A DNA stretch of 63,776 nt, taken from Pseudomonadota bacterium. GTDB taxonomy: Bacteria > Pseudomonadota > Gammaproteobacteria > Steroidobacterales > Steroidobacteraceae. This document shows positions 1 to 7,262 of this stretch, in pieces. The position numbers were made by a program, and so were the translations under genes. The DNA lies in assembly GCA_003242685.1 (NCBI GenBank), contig QGVD01000014.1, positions 1 to 63,776 on the forward strand, written 5' to 3'. Within the stretch, counting starts at the first letter, position 1. The number at the start of each line of letters is the position of its first letter. The notes beneath the pieces were generated by a model. That model made no database searches. It was not told the origin of the DNA and saw nothing but the letters and a program-made list of their open reading frames with translations.

Positions 1-431
1 GGGTCGGTGGTTGCGCGTTTGACCACGGGGGGCAAGACCTTCCCGCGGAGGAAGCCGCCGAGCACGTGGCCCCGCACGGGCGCGGCGGCTGCGGCGGGCG
101 CACCCGCCGCTTCTGCCGCGATCCTGTCCGCTTCGAACTCCTGCTGACGCGCCTGCGCGAAGGAGTATGCGCTGAATAGCGGGGCATACCAGTCGAAGAA
201 CCGTGCGAGCAGCGCCCAGCCGAACTTCTTCACGAGGAGCAGGGCGGTGGCGCTGATCGTCGCGAGCCACACCGTGGCGCCGATGCCGCCCGCGAGGAGC
301 AGCAGGACCGCAAGAACGTACGCGTAGCCGAGCAGGGCGAGGAGTGTGAGTCTGCGACGATACGCGGACGGCTCGGCCGCGGCGTCCCGCTCCAGCCGTC
401 TCACGAGTGACTCGAACTCCTCGTGTGTCAC
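1..431 (-). CDS. M48 peptidase-like membrane protein lacking the HExxH segment (C-terminus beyond window)
   Basis: A GTG-started frame runs off the left edge of the window (143 codons seen). The N-terminus, THEEFESLVRRLERDA followed by two hydrophobic segments (about residues 32-55 and 58-70), and the later stretch FFDWYAPLFSAYSF...QQEFEADRIAAE match the two ends of the M48-type membrane peptidases, whose EF/YEAD glutamate is the third zinc ligand. In that family about 150-170 residues carrying the HExxH zinc site lie between these two parts. Here the second hydrophobic segment passes straight into the FFDWYAP block with no HExxH, so this looks like an in-frame internal deletion. The frame is intact, so it may be expressed, but peptidase activity is not expected. 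Family assignment is from remembered sequence pattern. An in-frame stop lies upstream at 462-464, so no longer start exists. Confidence 0.65.
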   Translation of the reverse strand, partial: MTHEEFESLVRRLERDAAAEPSAYRRRLTLLALLGYAYVLAVLLLLAGGIGATVWLATISATALLLVKKFGWALLARFFDWYAPLFSAYSFAQARQQEFEADRIAAEAAGAPAAAAAPVRGHVLGGFLRGKVLPPVVKRATTD

Positions 432-674
432 GCGTGCGCGTCCGATTCCCCGATGAGGGCATTATGGTGCGCGGCATTTCATGCGCTACTGCGAGCCGGC
501 CGAACTGCGACCGCCATCGCATCGCTCGCCGGACACGTGGCGGTGAACGGCGACATCCCTGCCGGCGGGGATTCCGGTCGGCTCGGGAACGAGCAGCCTC
601 TCTTGAGGCCGCCTCGGCCGCATGCTACTGATTGGCCCGTCGCGGAACCTCAATCATTTCCCAGGAAGACATTC

Positions 675-1067
675 ATGGCGGAAGCTGCGCCACGTGTGAC
701 GATCTATCACAATCCCGCCTGCGGCACTTCGCGCAAGACGCTCGCGGCCATCCGCGCGGCGGGCATCGAGCCGCAGGTGATCGAGTACCTCAAGACTCCG
801 CCCGACCGGAGCACGCTCGTCGATCTGCTGCGGAAAATGAATGCCCGGCCGCGGGACATTCTGCGCGAGAAGGGCACGCCGTACGCGGAGCTCGGCCTCG
901 ATTCACCGCACTGGAGCGACGATCAGCTCATCGATTTCATGCTGAAGCATCCGATCCTCATCAATCGGCCGATCGTCGTCACGGATCGCGGAGCGCGGCT
1001 GTGCCGTCCGCTCGAGAGACTGTTCGAGATTCTGCCGGAGGCACGCGATGCACAGACCAACGACTGA
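675..1067 (+). CDS. arsC: Arsenate reductase, glutaredoxin-dependent (ArsC family)
   Basis: 130-residue thioredoxin-fold protein of the size of E. coli ArsC. The motif YHNPACGTSRKTL places the catalytic cysteine at residue 16, and ILINRPIVVT plus LCRP carry the arginines that bind the oxyanion. It reduces arsenate to arsenite with glutathione and glutaredoxin in the cytoplasm. The open frame extends upstream, but the ATG at 675 is preceded by AGGAAG at 662-667 and begins the conserved domain, so I chose it. No arsR or arsenite efflux gene is adjacent. It overlaps the next gene by 20 bases, so the two are probably co-translated. A YffB/Spx-like role is less likely given the full ArsC motif. 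Confidence 0.9.
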   Translation: MAEAAPRVTIYHNPACGTSRKTLAAIRAAGIEPQVIEYLKTPPDRSTLVDLLRKMNARPRDILREKGTPYAELGLDSPHWSDDQLIDFMLKHPILINRPIVVTDRGARLCRPLERLFEILPEARDAQTND

Positions 1068-2010
1068 GCGGGAAGCACGTGACGTGACTGCGGCAGTCGC
1101 ATCCCGCGGGGAGCTCATCGCCAGGCTCCGGGCTCTCGGGACGGAAGTGACTCCGGATTCCATCGCGGCGACGCAAGCGCTCTACGCGCCGCTGCATGCA
1201 CGCGATGTCCCGGAGGGAATCCGGATCGAACGCGATCTGCGATACGGAACGGCGGACCGTCATCGCCTCGACGTCTTCGTGCCGGAGAACGCCGGCAGGG
1301 ACCGGCCCGTTCTCATCTTCGTGCACGGCGGCGGATTCGTGATGGGCGACAAGTCGACGCCCGGCAGCCCCTTCTACGACAACGTGGGCCTGTGGGCCGC
1401 GCGTCACGGCATCGTCGGGGTGACCATGACGTACCGGCTCGCGCCTGCCTTCCGCTGGCCCTCGGGCAGCGATGACGTCGCGGCGGCCGTGAACTGGGTG
1501 CGAGAGAACATCGCCTCTTACGGCGGCGATGCGCAGCGGATCTTCGTCATGGGACAGTCCGCCGGAGCGGTGCACGTCGGCGGGTTCGTGGCGCGCGCGC
1601 ATCCTCCGGGCTCGAGCGGCTGGCGGCCGGCGGGTGCCATCCTCGTATCCGGGATGTTCGACACCCGCACGATGGAACGGAACGTCTTCTTCGAAGCGTA
1701 TTTCGGCACCGATCCGAAGGCCGCGGATGAGGCGTCCTTCCTCGAGGCACTCGCGGGCAGTCCCGTGCCCCTGATGATGGTGACTGCGGAGCTCGACGGT
1801 ATCGACTTCCTCCGGCAGAACGTGAGGCTCCTCGAGGCGCATCTGCGTCATCGCGGGCGCTTCCCGCGGCTCGAGCATCTGCACGGTCACAATCATCTTT
1901 CGACGGTGCTGCACCTCGGCACGGACGACGAGTCGCTCGCGCGTCCGCTGCTCGAGTTCATTGCGGACAACGCGGGCACAGGAGAAGCGCAGGTGCGCTA
2001 CGAAGCATGA
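1048..2010 (+). CDS. Alpha/beta hydrolase, hormone-sensitive-lipase type esterase
   Basis: 320-residue serine esterase. The oxyanion-hole motif HGGGF lies at residues 93-97 and the nucleophile elbow GQSAG has Ser171. Later AELDGIDF supplies the likely acid and the HGHNH stretch the catalytic histidine. This is the arrangement of carboxylesterases of the HSL/kynurenine formamidase type. No signal peptide is seen, so it is likely cytoplasmic. It overlaps arsC by 20 bases and is followed 42 bases later by the FAD oxidoreductase, suggesting one transcript. The substrate cannot be read from sequence. Confidence 0.8.
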   Translation: MHRPTTEREARDVTAAVASRGELIARLRALGTEVTPDSIAATQALYAPLHARDVPEGIRIERDLRYGTADRHRLDVFVPENAGRDRPVLIFVHGGGFVMGDKSTPGSPFYDNVGLWAARHGIVGVTMTYRLAPAFRWPSGSDDVAAAVNWVRENIASYGGDAQRIFVMGQSAGAVHVGGFVARAHPPGSSGWRPAGAILVSGMFDTRTMERNVFFEAYFGTDPKAADEASFLEALAGSPVPLMMVTAELDGIDFLRQNVRLLEAHLRHRGRFPRLEHLHGHNHLSTVLHLGTDDESLARPLLEFIADNAGTGEAQVRYEA

Positions 2011-2052
2011 ACCGGTGCACCGTGAGGTCTGCACGGTGACGGCGACACGCTC

Positions 2053-3159
2053 GTGAGCGAGAACGTCGAGTGCGTCGTCATCGGCGCGGGCGTCGTCGGT
2101 CTCGCGGTGGCGCGTGCGCTCGCGCTGCGCGGGCTCGGGCCGATCGTCGTCGAGGCCGAGCGTGCGATCGGCACCGGCACGAGCTCGCGCAACAGCGAGG
2201 TCATTCACGCGGGCATCTATTATCCGCGCGGCTCGCTCAAGGCCGTGCTCTGCGTCGAGGGCAGGCGGAGGCTCTATGCCTACTGCGCCGATCGCGGCGT
2301 CGAGCATCGACGCTGTGGAAAGCTCATCGTCGCCACTTCAGAGGAACAGCTGCCTGCGCTGCGCTCGATCGCCGAGGCCGCGCGAGCGAACGGTGTCGAC
2401 GATCTCCGCTGGCTCGAAGCGGACGCTGCGCGGTCGCTCGAACCGGAGCTCTGCTGCGTGGCCGCGCTCGAGTCACCGTCGACCGGCATCGTGGACAGCC
2501 ACGGTCTGATGCTCGCGCTGCGCGGGGATCTCGAGGCTGCGGGCGGCATGGTAGCCCTCGGCGCACCCGTGCTCCACGGGCGAGTGAGCCCCGGCACCAT
2601 CGTGCTCGAGATCGGCGGCGATGCGCCCATGGAACTGCACGCCCGGCGCGTCGTGAACTGCGCGGGTCTCAACGCGCAGGCAGTCGCACGCACGATCGAC
2701 GGGGTGCCTCCGCAGAGCGTGCCGCCCATCTACTACGCGAAGGGGAACTATTTCTCGCTTTCGGGCAGGGCGCCGTTCTCGCGCCTCGTGTATCCCATCC
2801 CCGAGCGGGCGGGTCTCGGCGTACATCTGACGCTCGACCTCGCCGGGCGCGCGCGATTCGGTCCGGACGTCGAATGGATCGACTCCATCGACTACACGGT
2901 GGATCCGCGGCGCGCCGATCGCTTCTACGCAGAGATCCGCCGATACTGGCCGCGCCTGCCCGACGGCGCGCTGCAGCCCGCGTATGCCGGCATTCGCCCG
3001 AAGCTGCACGCGCCGAACGAGCCGAGCCGGGACTTCTCGATCCAGGGACCGAAGGAGCACGGCATCCCCGGCCTCGTGAACCTCTATGGTATCGAGTCGC
3101 CGGGGCTCACTGCGTCGCTCGCCATCGCCGAGCGCGTCGCAGACGCGCTCGGCGACTGA
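2053..3159 (+). CDS. lhgO: FAD-dependent oxidoreductase, L-2-hydroxyglutarate oxidase-like
   Basis: 368 residues with an N-terminal dinucleotide-binding motif GAGVVG (residues 11-16) followed by the family block SSRNSEVIHAGIYYP, typical of LhgO/YgaF (DAO superfamily, COG0579). Family members oxidise L-2-hydroxyglutarate to 2-oxoglutarate with FAD, passing electrons to oxygen or the quinone pool. The C-terminal GIRPKL and YGIESPGLTASLAIAE blocks close the FAD site. The start is a GTG at 2053. Length is a little short of E. coli LhgO (about 420). It ends 29 bases before a convergent lipoprotein gene. The exact substrate is inferred from family only. Confidence 0.8.
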   Translation: MSENVECVVIGAGVVGLAVARALALRGLGPIVVEAERAIGTGTSSRNSEVIHAGIYYPRGSLKAVLCVEGRRRLYAYCADRGVEHRRCGKLIVATSEEQLPALRSIAEAARANGVDDLRWLEADAARSLEPELCCVAALESPSTGIVDSHGLMLALRGDLEAAGGMVALGAPVLHGRVSPGTIVLEIGGDAPMELHARRVVNCAGLNAQAVARTIDGVPPQSVPPIYYAKGNYFSLSGRAPFSRLVYPIPERAGLGVHLTLDLAGRARFGPDVEWIDSIDYTVDPRRADRFYAEIRRYWPRLPDGALQPAYAGIRPKLHAPNEPSRDFSIQGPKEHGIPGLVNLYGIESPGLTASLAIAERVADALGD

Positions 3160-3182
3160 GCGTGTGCATCAGACGGCGCGTT

Positions 3183-3199
3183 CGCCGCTCAGAGCGGCG
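3183..3199. terminator. Perfect 8-bp hairpin between convergent genes (possible bidirectional terminator)
   Basis: CGCCGCTC at 3183-3190 and GAGCGGCG at 3192-3199 are exact inverted repeats around one base, lying between two convergent genes and covering the stop codon of the minus-strand lipoprotein. There is no T-run, so intrinsic termination is only a possibility. Confidence 0.3.
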
Positions 3200-3884
3200 C
3201 GAACTCGACGCGCGTCTGCCAGGTCTTCACGGTCGGATGCGTCGTCTCGATGACGAGGTTGCCGTACGCGCGCTGCGCCTTCGAGTGCACGGTGATCTCG
3301 ACGGGATCGCCGCAGGTCGCCATCACGGGCAGCTGGGTCGTCACCGACAGCGGCTCGGCCGCCTTGACGTCCTCGGGGCTGTCGCTTACCGGCTCGATGC
3401 GCGCGGCGGTGATCTCCACGTTGGGCTCCGTCTGCACGCGATAGCGCACGGCCGTCGTCCATCCCGTGCGGCTGCGCTGTGAAGTGTCCTGTTTCGCCTC
3501 GCGCGTCCACTCCGGTTCGATGAGCCGGATTTCACGCGGCTGCGGCGGTACGAGCTTGCCCCGCGTCGAAACGTTCTGCACGGTCCAGACGGCGCGGAAC
3601 TGCAGCGGGAAGCTGCTGCGGCACCGGACGGACATCAGCGTGCTCCAGGTGGTGCGGCTGCGGTCCGGTTGGAGCTCGATCGTGCGATCGCCCGAGATCG
3701 CCGAGAGGAATACGGATGTCGGCGACACCAGAAAACCGCGATCGGTCACCGTCGCCTTCACTTCGTACAGACCGATGTCGTGATTGGCGGTGTACTGGTC
3801 GGGTGTCTCGTCGCGGATCTGGACGTCACATGCGGCGAGTGAGACCGCCGCGAGGATCAGCAGGGAGCGGACGGTAATCGACAT
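3189..3884 (-). CDS. Putative lipoprotein of unknown function
   Basis: 231 residues. The N-terminus MSITVRSLLILAAVSLAAC is a lipoprotein signal with a perfect LAAC lipobox (Cys19). The start is the ATG at 3884, preceded on the minus strand by GGGGGT about 4-10 bases upstream; the open frame extends much further upstream but without signal-peptide character. The mature part is rich in beta-type sequence with long segments on conserved-looking amide/serine residues (SVRCRSSFPLQFRAVW, SVTTQLPVMATCGDP) and carries several cysteines. I do not recognise a family. It stands alone between convergent lhgO and the divergent cysteine synthase. Confidence 0.7.
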   Translation of the reverse strand: MSITVRSLLILAAVSLAACDVQIRDETPDQYTANHDIGLYEVKATVTDRGFLVSPTSVFLSAISGDRTIELQPDRSRTTWSTLMSVRCRSSFPLQFRAVWTVQNVSTRGKLVPPQPREIRLIEPEWTREAKQDTSQRSRTGWTTAVRYRVQTEPNVEITAARIEPVSDSPEDVKAAEPLSVTTQLPVMATCGDPVEITVHSKAQRAYGNLVIETTHPTVKTWQTRVEFAPL

Positions 3885-4085
3885 TTCGGTACCCCCATTT
3901 CTTCGTGCTATGGCCGGCAGTTGCCGGCGGGACCGATGGACGTCGCGGGCGATCTTAGCACGGCCGCTTTCATGGGCCGTCGGCGGGGCAGCATGGTCCC
4001 GCTGCGCACGGCGGTTGTCGCGCAAGGGCCGTGAGGCGCATGATCGTGCGCCTGGCGCCCATACACCCGTCCGAGAGGTGATCCC

Positions 4086-5567
4086 ATGACCGGGAAGTTC
4101 GAGGACATTCTGCAGACCGTCGGGCGCACTCCCATCGTCCGCATCGGCCGGCTCGCTCCGCCGCACGTCAAGCTGTACGCCAAGCTCGAAGCGTTCAATC
4201 CCATGGGCTCGGTCAAGGACCGTCTCGCCCTCGGCATCATCGAGGAAGCCGAGCGCACGGGCGCACTGCGTCCCGGGCAGACGGTGGTCGAGGCGACGAG
4301 CGGCAACACGGGTATCGGGCTCGCGATGGTCTGCGCCCGCAAGGGTTATCCGCTCGTCGTGACCATGGCGGAGAACTTCAGCATCGAACGACGGAAGCTC
4401 ATGCGCTTCCTCGGCGCGAAGGTGGTGCTCACACCTGCGGCGCTCAAGGGCAGCGGCATGCTCGCGAAGGCAAAGGAGCTCGCCGAGAAGCACGGCTGGT
4501 TCCTGTGCCGCCAGTTCGAGAACGAGGCCAATGCGAACATGCATTCGCGCACGACCGCGCCCGAGATTCTCGAGGCCTTCGAAGGCGAGCGCCTCGATTA
4601 CTGGGTCACCGGCTACGGCACGGGAGGCACGCTGAAGGGCGTGGGCCGGGTGCTGCGGGAGAAGCGCCCCGGGACGCGCATCGTCGTCTGCGAGCCGGAC
4701 AATTCACCGATTCTGGGAAGCGGTATCCCGCAGCCACGGGTGGAAGAGGGCGCGCCTTCGGTCAGTCATCCGAGCTTCCGGCCGCACCTCATGCAGGGCT
4801 GGAGCCCCGACTTCATTCCGAAGCTCACCGAAGACGCGGTGGCGATGGGACTCGTCGACGAGATCGTCCCGGTCAACGGCGCCGACGCGATGCGCTGCTC
4901 GCGGGAGCTCGCGCAGAAGGAGGGCATTCTCACCGGCATTACCGGCGGCGCGACTTTCGCCGGCGCACTGAAGATCTGCCGGTCTGCACCCGAAGGCTCG
5001 GTCGTGCTGTGCATGCTTCCCGACACCGGCGAGCGCTATCTCTCGACGCCGCTCTTCGCGGACATTCCGGCGGAGATGACGGAAGAGGAGATCGACATCG
5101 CACGCTCGACGCCCAACTTCCGCTTCGACGTGCCGCAGAAGCCGCCGACGCAGCAGGCACCGAGACCCGTGACGCCCGAAGCCGCGGCGTTCGTCGAGGA
5201 AGTGCTGTCGGATCGCTCGCAGCCCGTGGTGATGTTCGCGCTCGAGTGGTGCGAGTTCTGCTGGGCGGTCCGCCGGTTCTTCGCGCATTGCCGGATACCG
5301 TACCGCTCGATCGACCTCGACTCGGTCGAGTACCAGGCCGACGACCGCGGCGGCAAGATCCGCGCGGCGCTCACGGCGCGCACGTCGTTCATGACGATCC
5401 CGCAGGTCTTCGTCGGCGGGCAGTTCGTCGGCGGCTGCACGGACGTCTTCGACGCGTTCAAGGCGGGGAAGCTCCAGGAGCTGCTCGCGCGCAGCGGCGT
5501 GCGCTACGATGAGTCCGCCGCTGCGGATCCCTACACGTTCCTGCCCGTCTGGCTGCATCCGCGCTGA
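4086..5567 (+). CDS. Cysteine synthase family enzyme fused to a C-terminal glutaredoxin domain
   Basis: 493 residues. Residues 1-about 330 are a complete fold-type II PLP enzyme of the CysK/CysM/CBS family: GSVKDR with Schiff-base Lys44, the SGNTGIG loop, the glycine-rich GYGTGGTLKG loop and the TGITGGAT block. Such enzymes make cysteine from O-acetylserine and sulfide, or cystathionine from serine and homocysteine. After a proline-rich linker (about 345-365) a glutaredoxin domain follows with active site C389-E-F-C392 and the IPQVFVGGQFVGGCTD glutathione-binding block. CysK proteins normally stop near 310-320 residues. The fusion suggests thiol-redox control of cysteine synthesis or delivery of reduced sulfur, which is inference. 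ATG at 4086 is preceded by GAGAGGTG. Confidence 0.88.
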   Translation: MTGKFEDILQTVGRTPIVRIGRLAPPHVKLYAKLEAFNPMGSVKDRLALGIIEEAERTGALRPGQTVVEATSGNTGIGLAMVCARKGYPLVVTMAENFSIERRKLMRFLGAKVVLTPAALKGSGMLAKAKELAEKHGWFLCRQFENEANANMHSRTTAPEILEAFEGERLDYWVTGYGTGGTLKGVGRVLREKRPGTRIVVCEPDNSPILGSGIPQPRVEEGAPSVSHPSFRPHLMQGWSPDFIPKLTEDAVAMGLVDEIVPVNGADAMRCSRELAQKEGILTGITGGATFAGALKICRSAPEGSVVLCMLPDTGERYLSTPLFADIPAEMTEEEIDIARSTPNFRFDVPQKPPTQQAPRPVTPEAAAFVEEVLSDRSQPVVMFALEWCEFCWAVRRFFAHCRIPYRSIDLDSVEYQADDRGGKIRAALTARTSFMTIPQVFVGGQFVGGCTDVFDAFKAGKLQELLARSGVRYDESAAADPYTFLPVWLHPR

Positions 5568-5624
5568 ATCGCATCAGTCGGCCGCCGGACGATCGCAGGC
5601 AATTCCACTCACGTCCCGCGAGGA

Positions 5625-6632
5625 ATGTCGTACGAAGCTCAGGACATGCAGGCGATCGAGATCGAGACACCCGGCCCGCCGCGAGTGCTGCGAGTCGCAC
5701 GGCGACCGATACCGTCGCCGGCGGCCGGCGAAGTGCTGATCAAGGTTCTCGCCGCGGGGGTGAACAGACCGGACGTCATTCAGCGCAGGGGACACTATCC
5801 GCCGCCACCCGGCGTGACGGACATTCCCGGGCTCGAGGTCGCAGGCGAAGTCGTGCGCACGGCGCCGGATGTCCGGTCGCCCGCGGTCGGAGAGCGTGTG
5901 TGTGCGCTGGTGGCGGGAGGCGGATACGCACAGTACGTCGTCGCGCCTGCGGTGCAGTGTCTGCCGGTCCCCGCAGGCCTCGGCGTGGAGGAAGCCGCGG
6001 CACTTCCCGAGACGTTCTTCACCGTCTACCACAACGTCTTCGAGCGAGCCGGCCTCCGCGCGCGCGAGACGCTCCTGGTGCACGGCGGCTCGAGCGGCAT
6101 CGGCACGACGGCGATCCTGCTCGGCAAGGCATTCGGCGCCACCGTGCTCACGACGGCCGGCAGCGCCGAGAAATGCGCTGCCTGTGTCGAGCTCGGCGCG
6201 GACCGCGCGATCAACTACCGCGAAGAGGATTTCGTCGAAGCGGTGCGGGAGGCGACGCAGGGCAGAGGCGCCGACGTCATTCTCGACATCGTCGGCGGCG
6301 ATTACGTCCAGCGCAACATCGCAGCGGCCGCCGTGGAAGGACGCATCGCGCTCATCGCGACGATGGGCGGCGCGAGCGCACAGATCGATCTGCGCCCCCT
6401 GCTCTCGAAGCGCATCAGGCTCATGGCTTCCGTGCTGCGCCCCCAGTCGGTGCAGGACAAGGGCAGGATCGCAGCGGCGCTGCGCGAGCGGGTGTGGCCT
6501 CTCTTCGGCACGCGCAGACTCTGCCCGCCGATCTACGCGCGTTTCCCGCTCGAGGAGGCCTGGCGCGCGCACGAGCTCATGGAGTCGGGCGCTCATATCG
6601 GCAAGATCGTCCTCCTGCCGAAGCACCCCTGA
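5625..6632 (+). CDS. NAD(P)H quinone oxidoreductase, PIG3/zeta-crystallin family
   Basis: 335 residues of the zinc-independent medium-chain dehydrogenase/reductase superfamily. Seen: the VNRPDVIQRRGHYPPPPG block near the N-terminus, the nucleotide-binding region VHGGSSGIGTTAILLGKAFGA in the middle, and no structural-zinc cysteine set. This matches the PIG3 (TP53I3-like) quinone oxidoreductases that reduce quinones with NADPH in the cytoplasm. Homologues usually begin at MxAIE, which would be the ATG at 5646; the ATG at 5625 adds seven residues. It ends 9 bases before a convergent Lrp-type regulator. Confidence 0.85.
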   Translation: MSYEAQDMQAIEIETPGPPRVLRVARRPIPSPAAGEVLIKVLAAGVNRPDVIQRRGHYPPPPGVTDIPGLEVAGEVVRTAPDVRSPAVGERVCALVAGGGYAQYVVAPAVQCLPVPAGLGVEEAAALPETFFTVYHNVFERAGLRARETLLVHGGSSGIGTTAILLGKAFGATVLTTAGSAEKCAACVELGADRAINYREEDFVEAVREATQGRGADVILDIVGGDYVQRNIAAAAVEGRIALIATMGGASAQIDLRPLLSKRIRLMASVLRPQSVQDKGRIAAALRERVWPLFGTRRLCPPIYARFPLEEAWRAHELMESGAHIGKIVLLPKHP

Positions 6633-6641
6633 GAGACGGCG

Positions 6642-7124
6642 TCAGGAGAGGTGCGAAAGCGGCAGCCGTGCCGAGCGCTTCACCGTGTCGAGCACGATGC
6701 TCGAGTGCACGTCGCGCACGCCGGGGATCTTGAGCAGCTTCTTCAGCACCAGCTCGCTCAGTGACTCGAGGTCCTGGGCGAAGACCTGCAGCATGAAGTC
6801 GTATTCGCCCGTCGTGGCGAAGCAGCCCGTCACTTCTTCGAGGGCTTCGAGCTCCCGCTCGAAGCGCGCGACGATCTCGTCGGTGTGCTGCTGGAGCTTC
6901 ACCTGGATGAATGCCTGCACCTTGAGGCCGAGACGCGCCGGGTCCACGACCGCAGCGTAGCCCTGGATCACTCCGCTCGACTCCAGCATGCGGATGCGCC
7001 GTGCACAGGGGGTGGGTGAGAGCCCGACGTCCTGAGCCAGATCGACGACGGCGCGCCGGCCGTCACGCTGCAGCTCGGCCAGGATCCTCGCGTCGATGCG
7101 ATCGAGAGGCATGGTGAATTCCAT
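6642..7124 (-). CDS. Lrp/AsnC family transcriptional regulator (BkdR-like by position)
   Basis: 160 residues: an N-terminal winged helix-turn-helix (DRIDARILAELQRDGR...GLSPTPCARRIRMLE) and a C-terminal RAM/AsnC ligand domain (TGEYDFMLQVFAQDLESL). Alternative start at 7112 (MPLDRIDARIL) fits the family better. It is divergent from the 2-oxoacid dehydrogenase genes, the same arrangement as Pseudomonas bkdR, an Lrp homologue that activates the branched-chain 2-oxoacid dehydrogenase operon. I infer control of the adjacent E1-E2 genes in response to an amino acid. An AT-rich palindrome just upstream is a likely binding site. Confidence 0.85.
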   Translation of the reverse strand: MEFTMPLDRIDARILAELQRDGRRAVVDLAQDVGLSPTPCARRIRMLESSGVIQGYAAVVDPARLGLKVQAFIQVKLQQHTDEIVARFERELEALEEVTGCFATTGEYDFMLQVFAQDLESLSELVLKKLLKIPGVRDVHSSIVLDTVKRSARLPLSHLS

Positions 7125-7141
7125 CCCGAAACCGCTGTTGT

Positions 7142-7158
7142 TTGGAGATTATCACCAA
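7142..7158. promoter_or_regulatory. Putative Lrp-type operator
   Basis: TTGGAGATTATCACCAA is a 17-bp palindrome with one mismatched pair, centred in the divergent region between the Lrp-type regulator and the E1 gene, 17 bases upstream of the regulator's start. AT-rich centre and length suit Lrp/AsnC sites and stand out in this GC-rich DNA. Binding is inferred. Confidence 0.5.
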
Positions 7159-7262
7159 CAACCGGCTCTTGCGCAGCAGAGATTGGCGAGTTCCGCTCCT
7201 GAATCGGCGCTAGGCTGTCTGCATCGCATCAGACCGGTCCCGTGGACCCACGGAGCGGCGGG

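Noticed and set aside
979..2307. Long open frame on the minus strand opposite the esterase
   Set aside because: High-GC DNA leaves the antisense strand open; the composition is Arg/Ala/His-rich without a recognisable domain, while the plus strand codes for clear esterase motifs.
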